This document shows positions 34,487 to 44,521 of a DNA stretch of 64,000 bases, in pieces (within the stretch, counting starts at the first letter, position 1; each line of letters opens with the position of its first letter). Below the pieces are notes generated by a model. The model did not search any database. It was not told where the DNA came from and saw only the letters and a program-made list of their open reading frames with translations. The translations under genes were made by a program, and so were the position numbers. Source of the DNA: Flavobacterium lutivivi (lineage in GTDB: Bacteria > Bacteroidota > Bacteroidia > Flavobacteriales > Flavobacteriaceae); contig NZ_BMIM01000004.1 of assembly GCF_014642275.1 (NCBI RefSeq), positions 62,001-126,000 on the forward strand. The letters are read 5' to 3'.

Positions 34487-35798
34487 TTTAAGAATTGTTC
34501 TGATTTTGTTTTTGTATGCAAATTTGATTGCAGCACAAGAACACAAACTTCTTTCACTCAAAGAAGCTATTTCGATTGCCGTAACTAACAGTAACGAAGC
34601 ATTACTTTCTAACACGAAAGTTTCTACAGCCAAACTTGAAATGGAAACTATGAAAAACAATCAATATCCAAACATCAAAGCTTCTGGACAATGGTTACAA
34701 CTTACTCAAGCTGATGTGAACTCAAAATTAAATAATTCTGGTAGTTCTGCTGGAAGTAGTTCTTTTCCTGAAGTAGAGCAACTAATTTTAGGTCAAATCA
34801 GTGCAAATATGCCCGTTTTTAATGGTTTCAAACTCAAAAATAGTATTGCTGCTTCAGAAAAACTTTATGAAGCTGCAAAATTCAATAATAAACATTCTAA
34901 TGAGCAAATTGGATTGCGTATTGTAGAACTTTTTTCAAATCTTTATAAATCACAACAATTACAGAAGTTATTAGAAGATAACCTAAAAAGTGCTCAGCAA
35001 AGAGTTAAGGATTTTCAAGCTATGGAAGATAATGGATTATTGGCACATAATGATTTGCTGAAAGCACAGCTTCAAGAATCAAATACACAATTAGCACTTG
35101 AAACCGCAAAAAAGAACATCACTGTAATTAATTATGAATTGACAACAATTCTAAAATTTCCAGAAAATACTATAATCGATATTGATATTGAGAATGTAAA
35201 AAAAGAAATGAGTGCCAATCAAAACACAGCTTTTTCAGGTAATAGAAACGATTTGGCTGCATTACAACTTCAACAAGAAGCATCTGAAAAAGCTATAAAA
35301 GTTGCACAATCAAATTACTATCCTTCTGTATCATTAATTGGAGGTTATATTGCTTTCAATTTGAAGAATGTTTTAGAGGTTTCCAATGCTATGAATATTG
35401 GCGTTGGGTTGAGTTATGACCTTTCAAATATTTTCAAAAACAAAAAAGAAGTTAAACTTGCCGAGAGTAAATATCAAGAAATAAAGCAATCAACATCTAT
35501 ACTAAATGATAGGATTAAAGAAGAAAATCACGAAGCAGAAGAAAACTACAAACTTTCATTGAGACAATCATTGGTCTATGATAAAGCAGTCGAACAAGCC
35601 TCAGAAAATTATAGAATTCTAAAAGATAAGTTTGACAATGGTCTGGCTACTACCAATGATTTACTTGAAGGAGATGTAGAAGAGTTGAAAGCCAAAATAA
35701 ATCAAGCCCTTTCAAAAGCAGACATAGCGCAAAAATACTACGAACTACAATATGCCTCAGGAAAATTATTATCATCATTAAATATCGTTCAAAACTAA
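34476..35798 (+). CDS. TolC-family outer-membrane efflux channel
   Basis: A 440-aa protein with a signal peptide ending LIAAQ and the two OEP repeats of TolC proteins, each with a long helical hairpin (for example YKSQQLQKLLEDNLKSAQQRV and YKLSLRQSLVYDKAVEQASENYRIL, read in parts) and barrel strands near SLIGGYIAFNL. The conserved DNGLLAHNDLLKAQLQ and DNGLATTNDLLEGDVE are repeat-equivalent motifs. It is the outer-membrane exit duct for the pump encoded next. Confidence 0.93.
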   Translation: MKNNLRIVLILFLYANLIAAQEHKLLSLKEAISIAVTNSNEALLSNTKVSTAKLEMETMKNNQYPNIKASGQWLQLTQADVNSKLNNSGSSAGSSSFPEVEQLILGQISANMPVFNGFKLKNSIAASEKLYEAAKFNNKHSNEQIGLRIVELFSNLYKSQQLQKLLEDNLKSAQQRVKDFQAMEDNGLLAHNDLLKAQLQESNTQLALETAKKNITVINYELTTILKFPENTIIDIDIENVKKEMSANQNTAFSGNRNDLAALQLQQEASEKAIKVAQSNYYPSVSLIGGYIAFNLKNVLEVSNAMNIGVGLSYDLSNIFKNKKEVKLAESKYQEIKQSTSILNDRIKEENHEAEENYKLSLRQSLVYDKAVEQASENYRILKDKFDNGLATTNDLLEGDVEELKAKINQALSKADIAQKYYELQYASGKLLSSLNIVQN

Positions 35799-35808
35799 AA
35801 ATCTAATC

Positions 35809-36891
35809 ATGGAAAATACTAAGAAAAAAAATAAAAAATTTCAATTTTTACTCATAATAATAGTAGTTATCGGTCTTTTGTTTGGTGCATATAAATACAT
35901 TCACAGCCAAGCACACGAAACTACTGATGATGCTCAAATAGAACGAAATATGAGTCCTATCATTCCAAGAGTAGGCGGTTTTGTGAAGAAAGTTTATGTT
36001 AATGATAATGATTTTGTAAAAAAAGGAGATACGCTTTTCACTATTGACAACAGAGATTACCTTGTAAAATTTGAAGATGCAAACGCAGCTCTTTTGGCAG
36101 CAGAAAACTCATTTGAAGCAGCAAAAGCGGATATTGGAAGCTCAACAGCTAGCGTTTCTGTTTCTGATGCCAATGTGCAATCGGCTAACAACTCGATAGA
36201 AAACGCTAAAGTAAAATTATGGCGAGCTACAAATGATTTTAATCGTTTTGAAAACCTCTACAAAAACAAATCAATCACAAAACAGCAATATGAACAGGCT
36301 TTGGCAACAAAACAAGAAGCTGAAAATCAATTGAAAATCCTTCAACAACAAAAAGCAGCATCTTCTTATCAAAAGAAAGTGGTAGAATCAAAATCAATAG
36401 TATCAAGTAAGCAAACCGAAGTTGCCGCTGCGAATATCAAAAGAGCAAAAACAGCATTAGAAGCTGCGAAATTGAATCTAGAATATACAGTAATTCTTGC
36501 GCCTATCGATGGACAAGTTTCGACAATAGATATTCAACCTGGACAAATGGTACAATCGGGTCAATCATTATTCTATATCATCAACAGCGAACAATCATGG
36601 GTTGTTGCTAACTTTAAAGAAACCCAATTGAACAAAATGAGAGTTGGACAAAAAGTAACTTTAAAAGTTGATGCATATCCCGATGATGAATTTGAAGGCG
36701 AAATCACTTCATTTTCTCCAGCAACTGGCGCACGATTTTCACTATTGCCTCCAGATAATGCCACAGGAAACTTTGTAAAAACGATACAACGACTTCCTGT
36801 AAAAATTAGTCTAACAGCAAACAATGATAAAGAAAAAATAAAATTGTTGAGACCAGGAATGAATGTTGAAGTAGATGTGCATCTAAAATAA
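35809..36891 (+). CDS. HlyD/EmrA-family membrane-fusion protein
   Basis: A 360-aa periplasmic adaptor: one N-terminal anchor (FLLIIIVVIGLLFGAYKYI), the lipoyl-like half motifs ETTDDAQIERNMSPIIPRVGG and LAPIDGQVSTIDIQPGQMV, a coiled-coil hairpin rich in Ala, Lys and Gln (about residues 100-210), and a beta-barrel domain with VANFKETQLNKMRVGQKV. It links the MFS pump to the TolC-like channel. Ten bp downstream of the TolC gene. Confidence 0.94.
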   Translation: MENTKKKNKKFQFLLIIIVVIGLLFGAYKYIHSQAHETTDDAQIERNMSPIIPRVGGFVKKVYVNDNDFVKKGDTLFTIDNRDYLVKFEDANAALLAAENSFEAAKADIGSSTASVSVSDANVQSANNSIENAKVKLWRATNDFNRFENLYKNKSITKQQYEQALATKQEAENQLKILQQQKAASSYQKKVVESKSIVSSKQTEVAAANIKRAKTALEAAKLNLEYTVILAPIDGQVSTIDIQPGQMVQSGQSLFYIINSEQSWVVANFKETQLNKMRVGQKVTLKVDAYPDDEFEGEITSFSPATGARFSLLPPDNATGNFVKTIQRLPVKISLTANNDKEKIKLLRPGMNVEVDVHLK

Positions 36892-36893
36892 TT

Positions 36894-38480
36894 ATGAAAC
36901 AACCAGTTGTTCAAGAAGATTTAGTTGAATATGGTTTTCGAAGAGTTATTATCACAATAACAGCTGTTTTGTGTGCTCTTCTAGAAATCGTTGATACTAC
37001 AATAGTAAATGTTGCGCTCAACGACATGCGAGGCAGTCTTGGAGCTTCTCTAACAGATATTGCTTGGGTAATTACTGCTTATGCCATTGCAAATGTTATT
37101 GTAATACCCATGACAAGCTGGCTTTCACAACAATTTGGAAGAAGAAATTACTTTGCTGCATCGATAATCATATTCACTGTTTCATCTTTTCTTTGCGGAA
37201 ACGCTACTGATATTTGGGAACTTATCATTTTTAGATTTATTCAAGGACTTGGTGGTGGAGCTTTGCTAGTAACAGCCCAAACTATAATTACTGAGAGTTA
37301 TCCCGTTGAAAAAAGAGGAATGGCGCAAGCAATTTATGGAATGGGAGTAATAGTTGGTCCTACTCTTGGTCCACCATTGGGTGGTTATCTGGTTGATAAT
37401 TATTCATGGCCTTATATATTTTACATTAATATTCCTATTGGAATTGCAGCAACTATCTTAACGCTATCTTATGTTAGAAGTCCAAAATACAGTGAAAAAT
37501 TAAAAGCAAACCAAGTAGATTGGTGGGGAATTGTTTTTCTTTCAGCATTCATCGGTTCGCTACAATATGTCTTAGAACACGGACAACAAGATGATTGGTT
37601 CAATGATTCCATCATTACTACTTTGAGCATCATTAGTTTTTTGGGATTGTTCTTCTTCATTTGGCGGGAAACGGTTTATAAATATCCCATAGTAAACTTA
37701 AAAGTACTTAGTGATCAAAATCTAAAAATAGGAACTATCATGTGTTTTATATTAGGTTTCGGGTTATATGGTTCAACATTTATTATTCCTATATATACAC
37801 AAGCAATATTGGGTTGGACAGCTACAGATGCAGGTTTGTTGCTAATTCCAAGCTCATTGACAACAGCTTTTATGATGCCAATCATTGGTAAATTAATACA
37901 AAAAGGTGTGCCTCAAAACTACATGGTAGCTGTTGGATTTTTTATATTCTTCATTTTTACTTTTTGGATGCACAACGTCATGACGCCAGACACAGGAAGC
38001 GAACATCTTTTTTGGCCATTAATCTTTAGAGGAATAGGTTTAGGATTGTTATTTGTTCCAATAACAACTTTATCGCTTTCTTCATTAAAAGGGAAAAATA
38101 TTGGCGAAGGTGCTGCATTTACTGGCATGATGCGCCAATTGGGTGGTTCATTTGGTATCGCAATCATCACTACTTATATCGCAAGATTTAGTCAACAACA
38201 CAGAGTGGATTTAATAGCGAATATTGATGCTACAAAAGCGAACGTACAAAATAGAATAAATATGCTACAACAGGGCTTTATGTCAAAAGGATTTAGCCCA
38301 AATGAAGCTTTGGACAAAGCCAATAAAATCATTGACTTATCGGTTACAAAACAAAGTACAGTAATGTCATATATGGATGTGTTTTTATACTTAGGGATAT
38401 TATTTCTGCTCTGTATTCCAATAATAATCATGGTGAAAAAAGGAAAAAACAAAGCAGACTTGAGCGAAGCAATGCACTAA
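36894..38480 (+). CDS. DHA2-family (EmrB/QacA type) MFS drug exporter
   Basis: A 528-aa inner-membrane protein with 14 predicted membrane segments. Family motifs: LLEIVDTTIVNVALNDM (motif D1), WLSQQFGRRNYF (motif A), RFIQGLGGGALLVTAQTII (motif B) and GPTLGPPLGGYL (motif C, antiporter). It is the proton-driven pump of a tripartite exporter with the two preceding proteins. Starts 2 bp after the HlyD gene. Drug range is unknown. Confidence 0.95.
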   Translation: MKQPVVQEDLVEYGFRRVIITITAVLCALLEIVDTTIVNVALNDMRGSLGASLTDIAWVITAYAIANVIVIPMTSWLSQQFGRRNYFAASIIIFTVSSFLCGNATDIWELIIFRFIQGLGGGALLVTAQTIITESYPVEKRGMAQAIYGMGVIVGPTLGPPLGGYLVDNYSWPYIFYINIPIGIAATILTLSYVRSPKYSEKLKANQVDWWGIVFLSAFIGSLQYVLEHGQQDDWFNDSIITTLSIISFLGLFFFIWRETVYKYPIVNLKVLSDQNLKIGTIMCFILGFGLYGSTFIIPIYTQAILGWTATDAGLLLIPSSLTTAFMMPIIGKLIQKGVPQNYMVAVGFFIFFIFTFWMHNVMTPDTGSEHLFWPLIFRGIGLGLLFVPITTLSLSSLKGKNIGEGAAFTGMMRQLGGSFGIAIITTYIARFSQQHRVDLIANIDATKANVQNRINMLQQGFMSKGFSPNEALDKANKIIDLSVTKQSTVMSYMDVFLYLGILFLLCIPIIIMVKKGKNKADLSEAMH

Positions 38481-38537
38481 CATAAAATACTATAAAACAA
38501 CTTATTAACAAAATTTTAAATTTTGAAATTGTTTTAG

Positions 38538-38545
38538 TAACTTTG
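38538..38545 (+). promoter_or_regulatory. -7 element TAACTTTG before coiled-coil gene
   Basis: TAACTTTG matches TAnnTTTG and lies 29 bp before the ATG at 38575. A TTG at the right distance is not obvious. Confidence 0.45.
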
Positions 38546-38574
38546 ATTTTAGTCATTTTAAAAAATCTGTAATC

Positions 38575-38922
38575 ATGGGACTATTTTTAAACAGAGAAAG
38601 CAAAATTTTACATGACATTTGCAAAAAGAGTGAGTATCACAACAACGACATTGCAAAAGAAATTAATGAATTACATGATGATTTAAGGGATGAATATGAG
38701 CAAAACAGAATAATCCTGAAAGAGTTCAAATCATTCGTAAAAGAACTAAAAGGAAAACTCAATCCAGAAGATGAAAACAAACTTGTTGATTTTACTGTAA
38801 AGCTCGAAAAAGTAAAAAGATGTGCAAAAAAAGGTGTTGATGCCATGAGAGAACTAGCTCGTGACCAGCGAAAAGTCAGTAAAGAAATTATACAAGACTA
38901 CGAAGAATATTTTACAACATAA
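38575..38922 (+). CDS. small charged coiled-coil hypothetical protein
   Basis: A 115-aa highly charged protein, nearly all helix, with heptad-like stretches (EINELHDDLRDEYEQNRIILKEF and VDFTVKLEKVKRCAKKGVDAM read in parts). No signal peptide or membrane segment; two cysteines. It has its own promoter-like box and a strong terminator, so it is a monocistronic gene. No function recognised. Confidence 0.7.
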   Translation: MGLFLNRESKILHDICKKSEYHNNDIAKEINELHDDLRDEYEQNRIILKEFKSFVKELKGKLNPEDENKLVDFTVKLEKVKRCAKKGVDAMRELARDQRKVSKEIIQDYEEYFTT

Positions 38923-38924
38923 AT

Positions 38925-38953
38925 AAAAAAGCTCCAGATTTGGAGCTTTTTTT
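38925..38953. terminator. bidirectional intrinsic terminator
   Basis: A-tract, GCTCCA, loop GATT, TGGAGC, T-tract. It separates the convergent coiled-coil gene and yaaA and can work in both directions. Confidence 0.88.
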
Positions 38954-39710
38954 ATCGTGTAAAAACAAGTTTGTTATGAGTACTTAAGTTCGCATCAAAA
39001 GCATAACCTTCATAATTAAAACCTTTCAAATCATCTATGGTTTGCGCATTGGTATCAATGATATAACGCACCATCAAACCTCTCGCCTTTTTGGCAAAAA
39101 AACTAATCATTTTTAGTTTGCCATCTTTGTAATCCTTGAATTCTGGAGTTATCACAGGAACTTTCAAAGACTTCACATCAACGGAACTAAAATATTCATT
39201 ACTAGCAAGATTGATCAACAATTCGCCTTTTGTTAATTCGTCGTTCAACGATTTGGCAATTGTTTTTTTCCAAAACTCATACAGGTTTTTATTCTTGCCA
39301 ATAGCCATGTTTGTCCCCATTTCTAGTCTGTAGGGCTGAATTAAATCTAGCGGTTTCAGTAAACCATATAATCCCGAAAGTATGCGTAATCTATCTTGCA
39401 AATCGTCTAGTTTTTCGGTTGACAAAGTATAGACATCCAATCCTTGATATACATCGCCATCAAAAGCAAAAACAGCTTGTCTAGCATTCTCTTTAGTAAA
39501 AGGCAAAGCCCAATCTTGATTGCGTTGCCAGTTGAGTTCTGCAAGTTTGGGCGAAATATCCATCAACTCCATCAATTGTTTTGGTTTCTTTTTCTTAAGA
39601 GTTTTTTGGATAGTTGTGGCTTGTTTCAAAAATATTCCTTCCGAAAATTTATCAGTAGGAATTGGTTTTTCAAAGTCAAGCGATTTTGCTGGAGAAATAA
39701 CTATTTTCAT
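38952..39710 (-). CDS. yaaA: peroxide stress protein YaaA (UPF0246)
   Basis: A 252-aa protein starting IVISPAKSLDFEKP, the UPF0246/YaaA signature. Other matches: AVFAFDGDVYQGLD, LRILSGLYGLLKPLDLIQPYRLEMGT (read in parts), LINLASNEYFSSVD and MISFFAKKARGLMVRYII. In E. coli YaaA limits free iron and protects DNA during hydrogen peroxide stress. I chose ATG 39710; an upstream in-frame ATG at 39731 adds seven residues outside the family start. Confidence 0.94.
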   Translation of the reverse strand: MKIVISPAKSLDFEKPIPTDKFSEGIFLKQATTIQKTLKKKKPKQLMELMDISPKLAELNWQRNQDWALPFTKENARQAVFAFDGDVYQGLDVYTLSTEKLDDLQDRLRILSGLYGLLKPLDLIQPYRLEMGTNMAIGKNKNLYEFWKKTIAKSLNDELTKGELLINLASNEYFSSVDVKSLKVPVITPEFKDYKDGKLKMISFFAKKARGLMVRYIIDTNAQTIDDLKGFNYEGYAFDANLSTHNKLVFTR

Positions 39711-39794
39711 GGTATCAATAATGAATTTCAAAAATACTTATTCAAGGTTAAAATTCAAAATTGAATTGCAATTGTGAAAAATGAGTGGGTTGTG

Positions 39795-39874
39795 GTTTTT
39801 ACTTCATACTTTTCTTAAAATATTTTGTATTTTAGCTTAAAGAGCAAACTTTAAGAGCTTCTTGTTGTGAGCTA
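39795..39874 (+). repeat. isolated diverged relative of the island repeat
   Basis: ACTTCATACTTTTCTTAAAA-TATTTTGTATTTTAGCTTAAAG is close to the island core (CTTC...AAAATATTTTATCTTAGCTAGAAA). It carries its own perfect inverted repeat CTTAAAG (39836-39842) / CTTTAAG (39849-39855) and ends TTCTTGTTGTGAGC. It precedes the interrupted gene at 39899, so the gene-after-repeat order is kept 24 kb from the array. Confidence 0.45.
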
Positions 39875-39898
39875 TATTAAAATACAAATCTTGAAAAC

Positions 39899-40741
39899 AT
39901 GACAAATTGTTGGATATGTGGAAATATTGCCGACTCAGCGGAGCATAAATTTAAAGCATCGGATTTAAAAAAATCTCTTGGAAAAAAAATAAATGGTTTT
40001 TACATAAGTAGAAATATCATTGAAATCAATTCTTACAAAGACAAAGTTTTAAAATTCCCTAAAGTTATATGCATAAACTGCAATAATAATTTAACTCGTT
40101 CACATGACGACGCTTATGATAAATTCGTAGAATTTTGTTTAGAAAACCATGAAGAAATCTTAATATCTCGAAATATAAATTTTGAAAAAATATATGGTGA
40201 AAATTGGGAATTAGAAAAGTTAAATTTGTACAGATACTATGCAAAACATGCAGGATGTAAAATTATAACTGCTAATCCAAAAACAGACTTAAAGAATTTA
40301 TCTGAATTTATAAAAGGTAATACTCAAGTGTTTGATTTTATTTTACAGTTTGAGTTAAAAGCTGGAGTAAAATCTATTATGAATGCTTTTAATTTATCAA
40401 TTAAGTATAATCACTTATACAATTCTTAAACATGCAGATGGAATGTTAATTCATTTCCAAAATTTGGTGGTTGGTTAACAAACAATTACACAACAACAAA
40501 TTGGGTTTATGGAAAAAACATTAACAAAAATTCAATTAAAATATTTAAAACTAAAAATGAAAGAGTGCTAATTACTGATAGCGTATTTTTTGAGATAAAT
40601 GAAGAAGATAAAAATGAAGAATTTTCAAAAGTAAAATTCATAGACCAATACGTTGTAGGATTTGAAAACGGCCATAATAAATCATTCGATTTGAAAGTAG
40701 ATTATTATGAGAGACTAATAGAATTAAATAATGAAAAGTAA
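39899..40741 (+). pseudogene. CxxC-type (HNH-like) protein gene interrupted by an in-frame stop
   Basis: The first open part (39899-40429, 176 aa) starts TNCWICGNIADSAEHKFKASD and has ICINCNNNLTRSHDDAYDKF: two CxxC pairs plus EH and SHD, the layout of HNH-type zinc-bound nuclease-like proteins. A TAA at 40427-40429 ends it, but the same frame stays open for 104 more codons to 40741 (FPKFGGWLTNNYTTTNWVYGK near its start, YERLIELNNEK at its end) with no good start codon. One point change to a sense codon would give a protein of 280 residues. Either a decayed gene or a sequencing error. The HNH assignment is tentative, as no full catalytic motif is clear. Confidence 0.6.
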
Positions 40742-41004
40742 CGTACTTCCTAACCTTTTTCTCGTCACAACTTCTTTATTTTTTTAATATCAACCCTATT
40801 TTAATGAAGAAGTTCTATTTCCACTGAGAGAAAACGAATTCATGAAACCGCAACTCAAAACCAAAAATCATTGAAATATAGTTTTGCCTTAAGTCTTAAT
40901 AACTTCATTTTTATTAATTTTCAAGCTGTCAAAACAATAGAAAAACCCTAACTCCAAATAAAAAACTAAATCCCTATATTTGCTCAACTCAATCGATTTA
41001 GTTT
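40742..41004. other. 263-bp AT-rich spacer before sdaA
   Basis: No gene found. TATATTTG at 40975-40982 matches the -7 consensus and lies 22 bp before the sdaA ATG, so it is the likely promoter; no TTG is seen at the proper distance. Nothing else stands out. Confidence 0.45.
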
Positions 41005-42432
41005 ATGGAAGAATGCATTTCGGTATTTGATATGTTAAAAATTGGCGTTGGTCCATCAAGTTCACATACGCTTGGTCCATGGCGTGCTGCCGAAAGGTTT
41101 TTGCAGGAGTTAAAAGAAAACCAAACACTAGAATTAGTCAATTACATCAAAGTAAATCTTTATGGTTCTTTATCGTTAACGGGTAAAGGTCATGCTACTG
41201 ATTTGGCTGTTATGCTTGGATTATCGGGTCAAGATCCTGAGTATATTCCTGTTGAAAATATTGACAAAATAATTAATGACATCAATACTCAAAAGGTTCT
41301 TCATCTTGGAAAACAAACAACCGTTCCATTCTTTCCAGAAGAAGATATTATTTTCAATAGAAATTTTCTACCCTTTCATGCCAATGGATTGACGTTTACA
41401 GTTTTTCTTCTTGACGATACAGAGTATTCCTCTACTTTCTACTCTATTGGTGGTGGTTTTGTGGTGAAAGAAGAACGAAATAATGCCAAGAAAAAACACA
41501 AAATAAAATGTGCTTTTCCTTACCCAATACAAAATGCAGAAGAGTTACTAAATTATTGTAACACACTGAATAAATCAATTTCTGAAGTCGTTTTTGAAAA
41601 CGAAAAAGCCATGCGTACAGAAGAGGAAATCCATAACGAATTGATGCGTATTTGGAACACGATGCTTGAGTGTATGTACATTGGCTGTCACAGCGAAGGT
41701 ATTCTTCCTGGCGGATTGAACGTGAGAAGAAGAGCTTTTGATATGCATCAAAACCTTATTGGCGAACTACCTTATAATTCTCCTCAAGAATGGCTAGAAG
41801 TAATAAGAAAAACCGAAGTTAAGTTCAGACAAATCTTGAAATGGGTTTCTTGTTTTGCCTTGGCTGTCAACGAAGTAAATGCTTCATTAGGAAGAGTTGT
41901 AACTGCACCAACAAACGGTAGTGCTGGTGTAATTCCTGCTGTTTTGATGTATTATATGGTTATAGAAAATCATCAAGCTGGCGAAAAAGAAATCAAACAA
42001 TTCTTGATGGTTGCTGGCGAAATAGGTTCCATATTCAAAAAAGGCGCAACCATTTCGGCTGCAATGGGTGGTTGTCAGGCAGAAATTGGCGTTTCATCGG
42101 CAATGGCAGCAGCAGCTTTGTGTGAAGTTATGGGTGGAACACCAGATCAAGTACAAATGGCAGCAGAAATAGCTATGGAACATCATCTTGGTCTAACTTG
42201 TGATCCTATTGGTGGATTGGTTCAAATACCTTGTATAGAACGCAATACTATGGGAGCAATAAAAGCAATAAACGCCGCAGAATTGGCACTAGAAACCGAT
42301 GCAAAAAATGCAAAAGTTCCCTTGGACAAAGTGGTCAATACTATGTGGAAAACCGCTCAGGACATGAATTCAAAATACAAAGAAACTTCTGAAGGTGGAT
42401 TAGCCGTAACTGTTAATATGGCGGATTGTTAG
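41005..42432 (+). CDS. sdaA: L-serine ammonia-lyase (iron-sulfur type)
   Basis: A 475-aa serine dehydratase with beta (about residues 1-160) and alpha (about 190-470) domains in one chain. Motifs: [40 protein letters not shown], the cluster cysteines in [31 protein letters not shown]. It converts L-serine to pyruvate and ammonia using a [4Fe-4S] cluster. Length is close to E. coli SdaA (454). RidA at 9182 is usually tied to the PLP type of serine/threonine dehydratase, not this one. Confidence 0.96.
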   Translation: MEECISVFDMLKIGVGPSSSHTLGPWRAAERFLQELKENQTLELVNYIKVNLYGSLSLTGKGHATDLAVMLGLSGQDPEYIPVENIDKIINDINTQKVLHLGKQTTVPFFPEEDIIFNRNFLPFHANGLTFTVFLLDDTEYSSTFYSIGGGFVVKEERNNAKKKHKIKCAFPYPIQNAEELLNYCNTLNKSISEVVFENEKAMRTEEEIHNELMRIWNTMLECMYIGCHSEGILPGGLNVRRRAFDMHQNLIGELPYNSPQEWLEVIRKTEVKFRQILKWVSCFALAVNEVNASLGRVVTAPTNGSAGVIPAVLMYYMVIENHQAGEKEIKQFLMVAGEIGSIFKKGATISAAMGGCQAEIGVSSAMAAAALCEVMGGTPDQVQMAAEIAMEHHLGLTCDPIGGLVQIPCIERNTMGAIKAINAAELALETDAKNAKVPLDKVVNTMWKTAQDMNSKYKETSEGGLAVTVNMADC

Positions 42433-42448
42433 ACACAACCTTTTATTT

Positions 42449-44521
42449 ATGATGATGAAAAAAAAATTACTATTACTACTTTTCTTTTACAACTTCTGTT
42501 TATCTCAAACTTTCAACGGAACTGGTGGTATTATTACAGATAATCAACATGTAATTGAATTTTCTATAAATGTTAATGGGTTATCACAAAACACATTGAA
42601 CTCAAGCTTTGGATTAACGCAAGTTTGCCTTAATATTACTCATACTTGGAATTCAGATTTAAATATTTGGTTGGTTTCTCCAGATGGAACATTATCCAAT
42701 CTTTTTTCGGGAATTGGTGGCGATAGCGATAATTTTACGAATACTTGTTTTTCGCAATCGGCTGCTACATCTATTGTTAGTGGAGTTGCTCCATATACTG
42801 GCACATACAAACCTCAAGAGACAATTGGTAATGTAAACAATAATCAAAATGGTAATGGAATTTGGAAGTTACGCATACTAGATACTTATCCGCAAGACGA
42901 AGGAACATTGATAAACTGGAGTATAACTTTTGGTTCCAATGCTCCTACTCCATTTGTTTTTACTTCTTCAAATCTTCCTATTGTCATTATAAATACTACT
43001 CAACAAATTGTAGATGAACCATCAATAATTGGCACCATGAAAATTATTGATAATGGTGTTGGAAACATGAATTCAGTAACCGATGTTCCTAATAATTATA
43101 ACGGAAAAATTAGTATAGAAATAAGAGGTAATTATTCGCAAATATTACCCCAAAAACCATATAAAATTGAAACACTTGACGAAGCTGAACAAGAGTTGAA
43201 TGTTTCATTACTAGGAATGCCTCAAGAAAATGATTGGGCATTATTGGCTAATTACAATGACAAAGTTTTTATGCGAAATCAACTGGCGTATAATCTTTTT
43301 TCAGAAATGGGACATTATGGTTGTAGAACCAAGCATTGTGAAGTGGTTATTAATGGCGTCTATCAAGGTGTTTATCTGTTGAGCGAAACTATCAAAAGAG
43401 ATAATGATAGAGTGGATATTGCAAAGCTAAATCCTGATGAAAACACAGGTATTGATTTAACTGGAGGTTATATCATCAAAAATGATTATTGGGACAACAA
43501 TACTGGTTGGGAACTTTCACATAGCCCGATAGATTATCCCGGAATGCAAGTTGGATTGGCTTATAGTTACCCTAAGTATGATGTAATTACACCTCAGCAA
43601 AAAGTATATATTGCTAACTTCATCAATGATTTTGAGAACGCATTATACAGTCAAAATTTTACTAATCCAGATACTGGATACAAGAAATACATCGATGTTG
43701 AATCCTTTATCGATTACTTTATCATCAATGAATTGTCTAGAAATAACGATGGTTTTAGAAAAAGTAGTTATTTTCACAAAGATAAGGATAGCCAAACATC
43801 GTTAGCAAAGTTAAAAGCTGGTCCTGTTTGGGATTTTGATTGGGCTTGGAAAAACATCAATGAATGTCCATCATTATCGGTTACAGATGGTTCTGGTTGG
43901 GCATATCTTATCAATGACTGCAACCCAGATGTTAACTCAACTGGTTGGTATATTCGACTATTGCAAGATGTTAATTTTCAAAATCAATTAAAATGCAGAT
44001 GGGTAGAATTGAGAAATTCTGCCTTGAGTATTCCGAACCTATTTGCCTATATTGATAATACTGCTACCTACTTGAACGCTGCACAAAACAGACATTTTGA
44101 AAAATGGGGCAATCTAGGAGTTTCCACTGGAACTCCCGAATTGGATAATGATCCTGCTACATTTGCTGGACAAATCACAAAGTTTAAAAACTGGATTACA
44201 ACGCGAATTAACTGGCTTGATAATCATTTGCCTGGAAATGCTACAAATTGCAATTTAAGCAACAACCTAGTTGATTTTGATACAGTATCAATTTATCCAA
44301 ACCCAGCCAAGAATATTGTTACTATTGACTTATTAAAAAACAATTTGAAATCAATAGAGTTGATTGATTTTACTGGTAAAATAGTTCTTAATCAAAACTC
44401 ATTCAATAACAATAAAAACTACACAATTGATGTTTCTAATTTAGCAAATGGTATTTATTTCATCAAAATAAAATCGGAAACAAATGCTATTACTACCAAG
44501 AAAATTATGGTATTGCATTAA
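42449..44521 (+). CDS. secreted CotH-kinase family protein with P domain and T9SS sorting domain
   Basis: A 690-aa exported protein in three parts. After the signal peptide (LLLLFFYNFCLSQ) comes a proprotein-convertase P domain (about residues 25-170; THTWNSDLNIWLVSPDGT). The central CotH domain (about 220-560) has NDWALLANYNDKVFMRNQLAY, GVYQGVYLLSETIKRDNDRVD (read in parts) and PVWDFDWAWKN, the DFD-type metal-binding motif of CotH protein kinases. The C-terminal 75 residues (SIYPNPAKNIVTI ... KKIMVLH) are a type A T9SS sorting domain, so the protein is sent across the outer membrane and probably attached to the surface. Three ATGs in a row open the frame; the first is given. Confidence 0.88.
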   Translation: MMMKKKLLLLLFFYNFCLSQTFNGTGGIITDNQHVIEFSINVNGLSQNTLNSSFGLTQVCLNITHTWNSDLNIWLVSPDGTLSNLFSGIGGDSDNFTNTCFSQSAATSIVSGVAPYTGTYKPQETIGNVNNNQNGNGIWKLRILDTYPQDEGTLINWSITFGSNAPTPFVFTSSNLPIVIINTTQQIVDEPSIIGTMKIIDNGVGNMNSVTDVPNNYNGKISIEIRGNYSQILPQKPYKIETLDEAEQELNVSLLGMPQENDWALLANYNDKVFMRNQLAYNLFSEMGHYGCRTKHCEVVINGVYQGVYLLSETIKRDNDRVDIAKLNPDENTGIDLTGGYIIKNDYWDNNTGWELSHSPIDYPGMQVGLAYSYPKYDVITPQQKVYIANFINDFENALYSQNFTNPDTGYKKYIDVESFIDYFIINELSRNNDGFRKSSYFHKDKDSQTSLAKLKAGPVWDFDWAWKNINECPSLSVTDGSGWAYLINDCNPDVNSTGWYIRLLQDVNFQNQLKCRWVELRNSALSIPNLFAYIDNTATYLNAAQNRHFEKWGNLGVSTGTPELDNDPATFAGQITKFKNWITTRINWLDNHLPGNATNCNLSNNLVDFDTVSIYPNPAKNIVTIDLLKNNLKSIELIDFTGKIVLNQNSFNNNKNYTIDVSNLANGIYFIKIKSETNAITTKKIMVLH

